Source of the DNA: Granulosicoccus sp.
GTDB lineage: Bacteria > Pseudomonadota > Gammaproteobacteria > Granulosicoccales > Granulosicoccaceae
Assembly (NCBI GenBank): GCA_013002205.1
Contig: JABDKN010000029.1
Span: forward strand, 1 to 43,644
Reading direction: 5' to 3'
DNA length: 43,644 bases
Shown here: positions 37,634-43,644 of the stretch, in pieces
Layout: every line of letters starts with the position of its first letter
How positions within the stretch are numbered: the stretch's first letter is position 1
Program-made: the position numbers and the translations under genes
The notes under the pieces: generated by a model
The model's database searches: none
What the model was told of the DNA's origin: nothing
What the model saw: the letters and a program-made list of their open reading frames with translations, nothing else

Positions 37634-39637
37634 TCAGTCATGCACCCCGACCAGCGCCTGCACACGCTTCGCCAGTGCCTCGGCGGTCAGCCCGAAATGT
37701 CTGAAGACCTCTCCAGCAGGCCCCGATTCGCCGAATGTCGATATTCCCATGACATCGCCCTCGAGTCCTACATATTTACGCCACAGGTCGGGGATTCCCG
37801 CCTCCACGGCCATCCGCGCCTTTAAGCCTGGTGGCAATACGGAGTCCCGGTACTGCTGGTCCTGGGCGTCAAACCGGTCTGTGCTGGGCATCGAGACCAC
37901 ACGAACGGCAGTGCCACTGTCGGTCAGCGCAGCGGCTGCCTCCATGGCCATACCGACCTCGGAGCCGGTGGCGATGATCAGCGCTGCCGGCGTATCTGCA
38001 GGTTCGTACAGGATATACCCGCCGCGGGCTATGCCGTCCATCTGTTCGCCGCTTCGCGGCTGGTGCGCCAGAGCCTGACGACTGAAGATCAGGCACGACG
38101 GGCCATCCTTGTGTTCGATGGCCAGCTTCCAGGCAACAGCCGATTCAACCGCATCACAGGGCCTCCACACGGACATACCGGGCATCAATCGCAGCGTCGC
38201 CGTCTGCTCGACGGGCTGGTGCGTGGGCCCATCCTCGCCCAGGCCGACGGAATCGTGAGTGAAGACAAAAATGTTCGGCAACTTCATCAGTGCGCACATG
38301 CGCAGGGCATTGCGACCGTACTCGGAGAACATCAGGAACGTAGCGGTGTATGGCCTGAAACCGCCATGCAGGCAGATACCATTACTCATGGCCGTCATGG
38401 CGAATTCGCGAACACCGTAGTTGATGTAGTTACCCGCCGGGTCATCGTGCACCACCTTCGAGCCACTCCAGATCGTCAGGTTCGAGCCCGCCAGATCCGC
38501 CGATCCGCCCAACAGCTCGGGCAAGTGAGGCCCGAAACCGTTCAGTGCATTCTGCGATGCCTTGCGCGACGCAATCGTATCGCCCTTGGCGGCCACTGAC
38601 TGGATGAAGCCCTGCGCATCCGCCTGCCAGTTTTCCGGCAGTTCGCCTGCCAGGCGACGCCTGAATTCGCTGGCAAGCTCGGGGTTGGCACTGGCATAGG
38701 CTTCGAACATGGAGTTCCACTCAGCTTCACGCGATGCGCCCTTTTCACGCGCATTCCAGCCAGCGTAGATCTCCTCAGGAATCTCGAAAGCGTCGTATTT
38801 CCAGCCCAGTTGCTCCCTGGCCAGCTTGATCTCATCACCGCCCAGCGGAGCACCGTGGCTGCTCTCCTTGCCAGCCTTGTTTGGTGATCCGAAACCAATG
38901 GTGGTCCGTGCACAGATCAGCGTCGGTCTGCCGGTTTCGGATCTGGCGGACTCGATGGCCGCCGTGATGGCTTCACTGTCATGTCCATCGACCGCCGGGA
39001 TGACGTGCCAGCCGTAGGACTCGAAGCGCTTGGGTGTGTCGTCCGTGAACCAACCTTCGACTTCGCCGTCTATGGATATGCCATTGTCATCATAGACGGC
39101 AATGAGTTTGCCCAGACCCAGGGTACCGGCCAGTGAGCAGGCCTCGTGCGAGATGCCTTCCATCAGGCAGCCGTCACCCAGAAATACCCAGGTGTGGTGA
39201 TCGACGATGGTGTGATCGGCGGTATTGAACTGGGCGCCCAGGGTGCGTTCCGCCAGCGCCAATCCCACGGCGTTGGCAATACCCTGACCCAACGGGCCGG
39301 TGGTGGTCTCGATACCTGGCGCATACCCGTATTCGGGGTGTCCCGGGGTCATGGAGTGCAACTGGCGGAAGTTTTTCAGTTCCGCGAGCGGCAGGTCGTA
39401 TCCGGTCAGGTGCAGCAGTGAATACAGGAGCATCGATGCATGGCCGTTGGAGAGCACGAACCGGTCTCTGTCGACCCAGTGAGGATTCCCCGGGTTATGC
39501 CGCAGAAAATCGTTCCACAGGACCTGCGCAATGTCTGCCATTCCCATGGGCGCGCCGGGATGCCCCGAATTGGCCTGCTGGACGGCGTCCATGCTCAAGG
39601 CTCTGATCGCATTTGCAAGTTCACGGCGGCTGGTCAT
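37634..39637 (-). CDS. tkt: Transketolase
   Basis: Transketolase moves two-carbon units in the pentose phosphate pathway using thiamine diphosphate. The 667-residue protein has [19 protein letters not shown] near the N-terminus, the ThDP motif [18 protein letters not shown], and the pyrimidine-domain segment [20 protein letters not shown]. Length is typical (about 665). The ATG at 39637 follows GAGGAG. It heads the leftward tkt-gapA-pgk-fbaB set, linking pentose phosphate and lower glycolysis, and is divergent from rpoD. Confidence 0.96.
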   Translation of the reverse strand: MTSRRELANAIRALSMDAVQQANSGHPGAPMGMADIAQVLWNDFLRHNPGNPHWVDRDRFVLSNGHASMLLYSLLHLTGYDLPLAELKNFRQLHSMTPGHPEYGYAPGIETTTGPLGQGIANAVGLALAERTLGAQFNTADHTIVDHHTWVFLGDGCLMEGISHEACSLAGTLGLGKLIAVYDDNGISIDGEVEGWFTDDTPKRFESYGWHVIPAVDGHDSEAITAAIESARSETGRPTLICARTTIGFGSPNKAGKESSHGAPLGGDEIKLAREQLGWKYDAFEIPEEIYAGWNAREKGASREAEWNSMFEAYASANPELASEFRRRLAGELPENWQADAQGFIQSVAAKGDTIASRKASQNALNGFGPHLPELLGGSADLAGSNLTIWSGSKVVHDDPAGNYINYGVREFAMTAMSNGICLHGGFRPYTATFLMFSEYGRNALRMCALMKLPNIFVFTHDSVGLGEDGPTHQPVEQTATLRLMPGMSVWRPCDAVESAVAWKLAIEHKDGPSCLIFSRQALAHQPRSGEQMDGIARGGYILYEPADTPAALIIATGSEVGMAMEAAAALTDSGTAVRVVSMPSTDRFDAQDQQYRDSVLPPGLKARMAVEAGIPDLWRKYVGLEGDVMGISTFGESGPAGEVFRHFGLTAEALAKRVQALVGVHD

Positions 39638-39722
39638 GTGACAACGGTCTCCTCGATCTGGGCGCGAAGTATAAGCGACGAGACACCTTTAAATCGAAGC
39701 AGTCGGCAATATCTTGGTTGCC

Positions 39723-39751
39723 AATGGGCCGACAGGCGCCTGGCGCCCATT
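39723..39751. other. Inverted repeat upstream of rpoD
   Basis: AATGGGC (39723-39729) and GCCCATT (39745-39751) form a 7-bp stem around a GC-rich centre that also holds GGCGCC. It lies in the divergent tkt/rpoD region, about 60 bp upstream of the rpoD -10 box. It could be an operator or hairpin; there is no further evidence. Confidence 0.25.
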
Positions 39752-39811
39752 AATTTTATTGGAAATCAGTCGGAAACGACATTTCCCTCTACTAATCAGC
39801 GCACCTCCGAG

Positions 39812-39817
39812 TATAAT
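39812..39817 (+). promoter_or_regulatory. Candidate -10 box of rpoD
   Basis: A perfect TATAAT stands 29 bp upstream of the chosen rpoD start. No convincing -35 is seen 16-18 bp upstream. A transcript from here would have a short leader containing CAGGT, a plausible ribosome binding site for the ATG at 39846. Confidence 0.45.
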
Positions 39818-39845
39818 AAGGGGTTACGCTGACCGCAGGTACTTT

Positions 39846-41660
39846 ATGACCGCTCGCATCGCAATGGACAAGTCACAACAGTCCAGCCTGAAAGAACTCA
39901 TTTCAAAAGGCAAGGAGCAGGGATTCCTGACCTATGCCGAGGTCAATGACCACCTGCCTGAAGGGATCGTCGATCCCGAACAGGTAGAGGAGATCATTGC
40001 CATGATCGCCGACATGGGTATCTCGGTCGGTGAGGTAGCACCTGAAGCCGATTCCCTGATCCTGTCGGATAAAAGCTCCAGTGCCGACGATGACGCGGCT
40101 GATGAAGCGGCCGCTGTGCTTGCCACGGTCGACGGTGAATTTGGCAGAACCACCGATCCGGTGCGCATGTACATGCGCGAGATGGGAACGGTGGAACTTC
40201 TGACCCGTGAAGGCGAAATCGAAATCGCCAAGCGTATCGAGGATGGCCTTAAGCAGGTACTGCGGGCACTGGGCACTTACCCCGAAACCATCAATCTGCT
40301 GCTGGAGCGCTATCAGCAATTCCAGGAAGAGCAACTGCGCTTTACCGACATCATCGTCAATTTCATGGAGACCACGGACGAGATCAGAGTCGCCAAGCCG
40401 CCGTCCGATGATGATGATGATGAGGAAGTCGTCGACACCGGTCCGGACATGGAAGAGATCCAGCGCCGTATGCTGGCCATGCAGAAAGCCTATGCCAAAG
40501 CCCTGAAGGCAATCGATAGTGCCGGCGGCGTACAGGATGCCAGGGGCAAGGCGGAAATGGAAAAGGTGTCTGCCATCTTCCTCGAGTTCAAGTACGCACC
40601 AGCCTTCGTCATCACGCTGGTCAGCGGTCTGCGAGGCCAGGTGGATCGCATCCGCTCGCTGGAGCGCCAGATCCGTGACCTGTGCGTCAAACAATGCAAG
40701 ATGCCTCGCAGCACGTTCATCCAGTCATTCCCGGGTCATGAGACTGACCTCAAGTGGCTGGACTCGGTCACCAAGGTCAAGAAGCCCTACGCCAAGGCAC
40801 TTGAAGAGCACCGTACCGAAATCGAGCTGCTGCAGACGCGCATCCAGCAGATTTGCGTCAGCAGCCAGCTGCCGATCACCGACATCAAGGAAATCAATCG
40901 AAAGATGTCCATCGGCGAGGCGAAGGCTCGCCGTGCCAAAAAGGAAATGGTGGAAGCCAACCTGCGACTGGTCATTTCGATTGCCAAGAAGTACACCAAT
41001 CGTGGCCTGCAGTTCCTCGACCTGATCCAGGAAGGCAATATCGGACTGATGAAGGCGGTGGACAAGTTCGAATACCGTCGTGGCTACAAATTCTCGACCT
41101 ATGCCACCTGGTGGATTCGCCAGGCCATCACCCGCTCGATTGCGGACCAGGCCCGTACCATCCGTATCCCGGTGCACATGATCGAGACCATCAACAAGCT
41201 CAATCGTATCTCCCGGCAGATGCTGCAGGTCATGGGTCGCGAGGCCACCCCTGAGGAGCTGGCCGAGAAGATGGAGATGCCCGAAGACAAGATCCGCAAA
41301 GTGCTGAAGATTGCCAAGGAGCCGATCTCCATGGAAACGCCGATCGGTGATGATGAGGACAGTCATCTGGGCGACTTCATCGAGGACAACAATATTCTGT
41401 CACCGGTGGAAACGGCCACAGGACTCGGGCTCGGTGAAACCACCCATGAAGTACTTGCCAGCCTCACGCCGCGGGAAGCCAAGGTGCTGCGGATGCGCTT
41501 CGGCATCGACATGAACACCGATCACACCCTCGAGGAAGTCGGCAAGCAGTTCGATGTCACCCGCGAGCGTATCCGGCAGATTGAAGCCAAGGCACTGAGG
41601 AAATTGCGCCACCCTACCCGCTCGGAGCAGTTGAGAAGCTTTCTGGACAACCAGGAGTAA
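39846..41660 (+). CDS. rpoD: Primary sigma factor RpoD (sigma-70)
   Basis: RpoD directs RNA polymerase to housekeeping promoters. The 604-residue protein has region 1.1 ([19 protein letters not shown]), region 1.2 ([15 protein letters not shown]), an acidic stretch in the non-conserved region ([11 protein letters not shown]), region 2 ([36 protein letters not shown]), region 3, and region 4 with [17 protein letters not shown]. Start choice: the ATG at 39846 has CAGGT upstream, while the ATG at 39864 ([10 protein letters not shown]) aligns best with the E. coli N-terminus but lacks a ribosome binding site. The window lacks the rpsU-dnaG genes that precede rpoD in many relatives; here rpoD is divergent from tkt. 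It is followed by a 42-bp repeat array and a tRNA. Confidence 0.98.
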   Translation: MTARIAMDKSQQSSLKELISKGKEQGFLTYAEVNDHLPEGIVDPEQVEEIIAMIADMGISVGEVAPEADSLILSDKSSSADDDAADEAAAVLATVDGEFGRTTDPVRMYMREMGTVELLTREGEIEIAKRIEDGLKQVLRALGTYPETINLLLERYQQFQEEQLRFTDIIVNFMETTDEIRVAKPPSDDDDDEEVVDTGPDMEEIQRRMLAMQKAYAKALKAIDSAGGVQDARGKAEMEKVSAIFLEFKYAPAFVITLVSGLRGQVDRIRSLERQIRDLCVKQCKMPRSTFIQSFPGHETDLKWLDSVTKVKKPYAKALEEHRTEIELLQTRIQQICVSSQLPITDIKEINRKMSIGEAKARRAKKEMVEANLRLVISIAKKYTNRGLQFLDLIQEGNIGLMKAVDKFEYRRGYKFSTYATWWIRQAITRSIADQARTIRIPVHMIETINKLNRISRQMLQVMGREATPEELAEKMEMPEDKIRKVLKIAKEPISMETPIGDDEDSHLGDFIEDNNILSPVETATGLGLGETTHEVLASLTPREAKVLRMRFGIDMNTDHTLEEVGKQFDVTRERIRQIEAKALRKLRHPTRSEQLRSFLDNQE

Positions 41661-41674
41661 CCGGCAGGGCAGCG

Positions 41675-41776
41675 ACTCTACGCGTGTAGAGTGAAAACTG
41701 TGAGGCAGTGCCAGTGACTCTACGCGTGTAGAGTGAAAACCGTGATGCACTGCCAGTGACTCTACGTGTGTAGAGT
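41675..41776. repeat. Three 18-bp palindromes at 42-bp spacing after rpoD
   Basis: An 18-bp near-palindrome, ACTCTACGCGTGTAGAGT, occurs at 41675-41692 and 41717-41734, and with one change at 41759-41776, exactly 42 bp apart. The intervening bases are also repeated with a few changes. It starts 15 bp after the rpoD stop. Each unit can form a 7-bp hairpin, without a T-tract. It may help end the rpoD transcript, protect its 3' end or bind a protein. The rest of the gap to the tRNA (41777-41943) shows only a T6 run at about 41852 and a candidate promoter. Confidence 0.92.
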
Positions 41777-41926
41777 TACAGCAGCTATTCGCGCTCGATA
41801 ACTGCCCCGCCACCCGGCTTGGGATACCGCGACCAGGGCAAGGCTGCAGGTTTTTTGACGCACGAGTCAGCGTGCACAGATGCCTGCACTACCCTAAAAA
41901 CAACAGACGTATCAACCTCCTTGATG

Positions 41927-41932
41927 TAGAAT
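41927..41932 (+). promoter_or_regulatory. Candidate tRNA-Ile2 promoter -10 box
   Basis: TAGAAT is followed by TGCGCACT, a GC-rich discriminator typical of stable-RNA promoters under stringent control. The -35 at 41904-41909 (CAGACG) is weak. Transcription would start only a few bases before the tRNA at 41944. Confidence 0.45.
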
Positions 41933-41943
41933 TGCGCACTTGT

Positions 41944-42273
41944 GGGCCTGTAGCTCAGTTGGTTAGAGCAGGGGACTCATCTTATAATGGTGCGTTCATA
42001 TCGTAAGATATGGAATGAACGGGATGAATTCAGGGAAACCTTAACGCTCAGTGAATAACTGGGGCTGATGGCAATCCTGAGCCAAGCCAAAGGTACACCT
42101 TTGGACGGTGCAGAGACTACCTGAGAACTACAGTGTTCTTGATAACAGGCTAGAGCGTCCCGCACCCCACCAGTCACTGGCGACTGAGGGTGATGAGATA
42201 GTCCACTCCGTACAGAAATGTTCGGGACAAGTGAATCCCTTGGTCGCAGGTTCGAGTCCTGCCGGGCCCACCA
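41944..42273 (+). tRNA. ileX: tRNA-Ile2 (CAU), split by a group I intron
   Basis: Exon 1 is 41944-41980 and exon 2 is 42234-42273; joined they give a 77-nt tRNA with CCA encoded. All arms pair: acceptor GGGCCTG with CGGGCCC (one G-U), D stem GCTC/GAGC, anticodon stem GGGGA/TCCCT, T stem GCAGG/CCTGC. The loop is CTCATAA with anticodon CAT. C4-G69 and C5-G68, known recognition pairs of the lysidine synthetase TilS in E. coli, point to tRNA-Ile2 reading AUA rather than elongator Met. A tRNA of this type after rpoD is also seen in Pseudomonas, from memory. The intron must be removed for function. Confidence 0.93.
41981..42233 (+). ncRNA. Group I self-splicing intron in tRNA-Ile2
   Basis: The 253-nt insert lies between U36 and A37, just after the anticodon. 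Group I signs: the last exon base U and last intron base G; an internal guide GTG (41990-41992) that can pair with exon CAT to give the U-G splice pair; P7 strands GACTA (42115-42119) and TAGTC (42199-42203) in the conserved contexts GTGCAGAGACTA and GAGATAGTCC; P2 (41993-42021) capped by GTAA and P9 (42208-42225) capped by GAAA, both GNRA tetraloops; and P/Q-like elements AGGGAAACC and ATCCTGAGCCAAG. Size, site and guide match the Azoarcus tRNA-Ile intron (subgroup IC3, about 205 nt). No homing endonuclease ORF is present. Confidence 0.93.
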
Positions 42274-42343
42274 ATTTTCTCGACCTCGTGTCCTCACCGC
42301 AGGCGGCTACGGGTTTCAGAAATACTTACAGCTCACATCATTG

Positions 42344-43090
42344 TTAAACAACCACCCCGCCATTGATCTGCAACAACTGTCCGTTGACAAATCCACCTTC
42401 ATCACTCACCAGATAAGCTACAGCGGAGGCAATATCTCCAGGAGTACCGAGCCTGCCACTTGGGTTGGCTTCCTTAAGCGACGCGTACTTTGTGCTGAAA
42501 GCTGGATCAGCTACCTCACCCACGATGGTACCTGGTGAAATAATATTGCAGGTAATGCCGTTGCGGCCAAATTCTTTGGCGATAGATTTGGTCAGCCCCC
42601 AATTGGCATGTTTGGCGATGCTGACTGCAGACTTACCAATAGAACCTTGCTGTGCGTTCATGCCGCTGAAATGGATGATGCGCCCCCAGCCTTTTTCAAT
42701 CATGCCCGGCGAGCAAGCGCGCATAAGCCAAAAACATGAGTAAAAATTAACATCCATGACCTTCTGAAATTCCGCTTCATCACCGTTTAGAAGATCAAAG
42801 TTAGGTCGAATTGCAGCGTTGTTCACCAACACATCAACCGCACCGTATGCATCGATTGCCTGCTCTACAATGGCGTGCGCCTGTTCGCGATTGCCGATGT
42901 CACCCATAGCGACAACAGCGCTGCCGCCAGCCTCGGTTATTTCATCTGCAACGCGTTGGCATGCGGCTCTGTCCGATGACCCATTGACCGCGATCGCGTA
43001 CCCGCGTTCAGCCAGCTCAAGCGCTATCGCCCGGCCAATGTTTCTGCCTGAGCCCGTAATCAACGCACAACGATTGATTCTGGCATCCAT
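42344..43090 (-). CDS. SDR-family oxidoreductase lacking the usual Tyr
   Basis: The 248-residue protein is a short-chain dehydrogenase of the FabG-like type: cofactor motif TGSGRNIGR (12-20), NNAA (90-93), Ser142 and Lys160. The Tyr of the YxxxK motif is replaced by Val156 (GKSAVSIAKHANWG). Some SDRs such as 2,4-dienoyl-CoA reductases also lack this Tyr, so it may use a different proton donor. The downstream tail INGGVVV is typical of SDRs. It lies 2 bp after the enoyl-CoA hydratase-like gene, so both are probably one operon acting on acyl-CoA substrates. The exact substrate is not readable. Wording in databases as 3-oxoacyl-ACP reductase would be uncertain for this protein. Confidence 0.8.
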   Translation of the reverse strand: MDARINRCALITGSGRNIGRAIALELAERGYAIAVNGSSDRAACQRVADEITEAGGSAVVAMGDIGNREQAHAIVEQAIDAYGAVDVLVNNAAIRPNFDLLNGDEAEFQKVMDVNFYSCFWLMRACSPGMIEKGWGRIIHFSGMNAQQGSIGKSAVSIAKHANWGLTKSIAKEFGRNGITCNIISPGTIVGEVADPAFSTKYASLKEANPSGRLGTPGDIASAVAYLVSDEGGFVNGQLLQINGGVVV

Positions 43091-43092
43091 TG

Positions 43093-43644
43093 CTATCGTC
43101 CCTTGAACTTCGGTGGACGCTTTTCCATGAATGCGGTGCGGCCCTCTATATAGTCTTCACTGGCAAAACAACGATCAACCATGGCCTGGCAGTTTTCAAG
43201 GTCGCGCTCATCAGGGTCCATAAATACATTCGCATAGATGTTCTTCATGGCACTGACAGTGAGCGGTGCATTATTCGCTATTTTTTCTGCGGTTGCCAAC
43301 ACATGCGCTTCCAGTTCTTCATCCGCTAGTATGCCATTGACTAACCGCATGTCTTTTGCAGCTGCAGCGTCATAGATACCACCGGTAAAAGTGATTTCTT
43401 TTGCATAGGCCGGACCGACAATGTCGCTTAATCTTTTCAGACCGGCGTACGGATAGCCGAGCCCGAGTTTGGCAGCTGGCAATCCGAATTTCGAGCGATC
43501 GGTGCAATAGCGAAGATCACATGCAACTGCCAAACCCAGCCCACCACCGATGCAGTGGCCCTGTATAAGTGCGATAGTCGGTTTAGGTGCATGGTAGATA
43601 CCGCCATAGACTTCAGCCGTTTTGGCATTGTATTCCAGCACTGC
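43093..43644 (-). CDS. Enoyl-CoA hydratase/isomerase family protein (5' end cut)
   Basis: At least 182 C-terminal residues of a crotonase-fold protein are present; the gene continues past the right window edge. The oxyanion-hole segment IQGHCIGGGLGLAVACDLRY is clear. The usual Glu after FGxP is Ala here (KFGLPAAKLGLGYP), while a Glu in the second catalytic position (AKEITFTGG) remains. The C-terminus EGRTAFMEKRPPKFKGR is typical of enoyl-CoA hydratases. It is transcribed with the SDR gene. Without the N-terminus I cannot assign the substrate. Confidence 0.85.
   Translation of the reverse strand, partial: AVLEYNAKTAEVYGGIYHAPKPTIALIQGHCIGGGLGLAVACDLRYCTDRSKFGLPAAKLGLGYPYAGLKRLSDIVGPAYAKEITFTGGIYDAAAAKDMRLVNGILADEELEAHVLATAEKIANNAPLTVSAMKNIYANVFMDPDERDLENCQAMVDRCFASEDYIEGRTAFMEKRPPKFKGR

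Noticed and set aside
39903-40694. 263-residue minus-strand ORF inside rpoD
   Set aside because: It lies fully antisense to rpoD in a GC-rich gene and has no recognisable motifs.
41400-41813. Minus-strand ORF with 14-residue repeats (HSTRVESLAL type)
   Set aside because: It is the complement of the 42-bp repeats plus the rpoD 3' end; the periodicity comes from DNA repeats with a period divisible by three, not from a protein.
41852-41857. T6 run after the rpoD repeats as an intrinsic terminator
   Set aside because: The preceding bases form only a weak, bulged stem with G-U pairs; not strong enough to call.
41977-42297. 106-residue minus-strand ORF covering the tRNA and intron (contains WWARQDSNLRP)
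   Set aside because: It is antisense to the tRNA and intron. The ARQDSNLRP-like string is a known artefact of translating the complement of tRNA genes.

Overview
The window looks like chromosomal DNA of a marine-type gammaproteobacterium. The evidence is a CRP that is near-identical to E. coli Crp across its recognition helix and sits beside a divergent YhfA-type OsmC protein, an RpoD of classic gamma-proteobacterial form, purEK/purC, a trpEGDC operon, and an E. coli-like FbaB aldolase. The GC content is fairly high by eye. Genus is not resolved from sequence alone.

Layout. 294-1516: OsmC/YhfA-like protein (-) and crp (+), divergent. 1686-5679: trpEGDC, transcribed leftward with tight overlaps. 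5849-9239, rightward: a promoter, class I fumarase, a small Cys-rich lipoprotein, and a GspE/PilB-family protein that has lost its ATPase motifs. 9306-31383: one long leftward capsule locus of the ABC-transporter (group 2) type. In transcription order it reads sulfotransferase, kpsF, LysM lipoprotein, kpsM, kpsT, kpsE, kpsD, AlgJ-like/GT61 fusion B, a three-module glycosyltransferase (WbsX-GT4-GT2), AlgJ-like/GT61 fusion A, UDP-xylose synthase, rfbA, an unknown tail-anchored protein, kpsC, kpsS. 31486-34142: purE-purK (-) and purC (+), divergent. 34230-39637: tkt-gapA-pgk-fbaB, leftward. 39846-41660: rpoD (+). 41944-42273: a tRNA-Ile2(CAU) gene split by a 253-nt group I intron. 42344-43644: an SDR and a truncated enoyl-CoA hydratase (-).

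The capsule genes form a coherent export system. KpsF feeds Kdo synthesis, KpsS and KpsC build the poly-Kdo lipid linker, KpsMT is the ABC transporter, and KpsE and KpsD span the periplasm and outer membrane. The glycosyltransferases, UXS (UDP-xylose), RfbA (dTDP-glucose), a sulfotransferase and the SGNH domains suggest a decorated, possibly sulfated or acetylated polymer. No CMP-Kdo synthetase, rfbB/C/D or PAPS-synthesis gene is in the window.

The most notable items are: (1) the group I intron placed exactly after the CAU anticodon of tRNA-Ile2; (2) a pair of AlgJ-like/GT61 fusion paralogues in which one copy has lost both catalytic Ser and His of the SGNH domain by what look like single-base changes; (3) an orphan GspE-family pseudo-ATPase; (4) five separate tandem repeats with periods of 15, 24, 27, 30 and 42 bp, four of them in or touching capsule genes, including one that inserts a pentapeptide repeat before the KpsD signal peptide.
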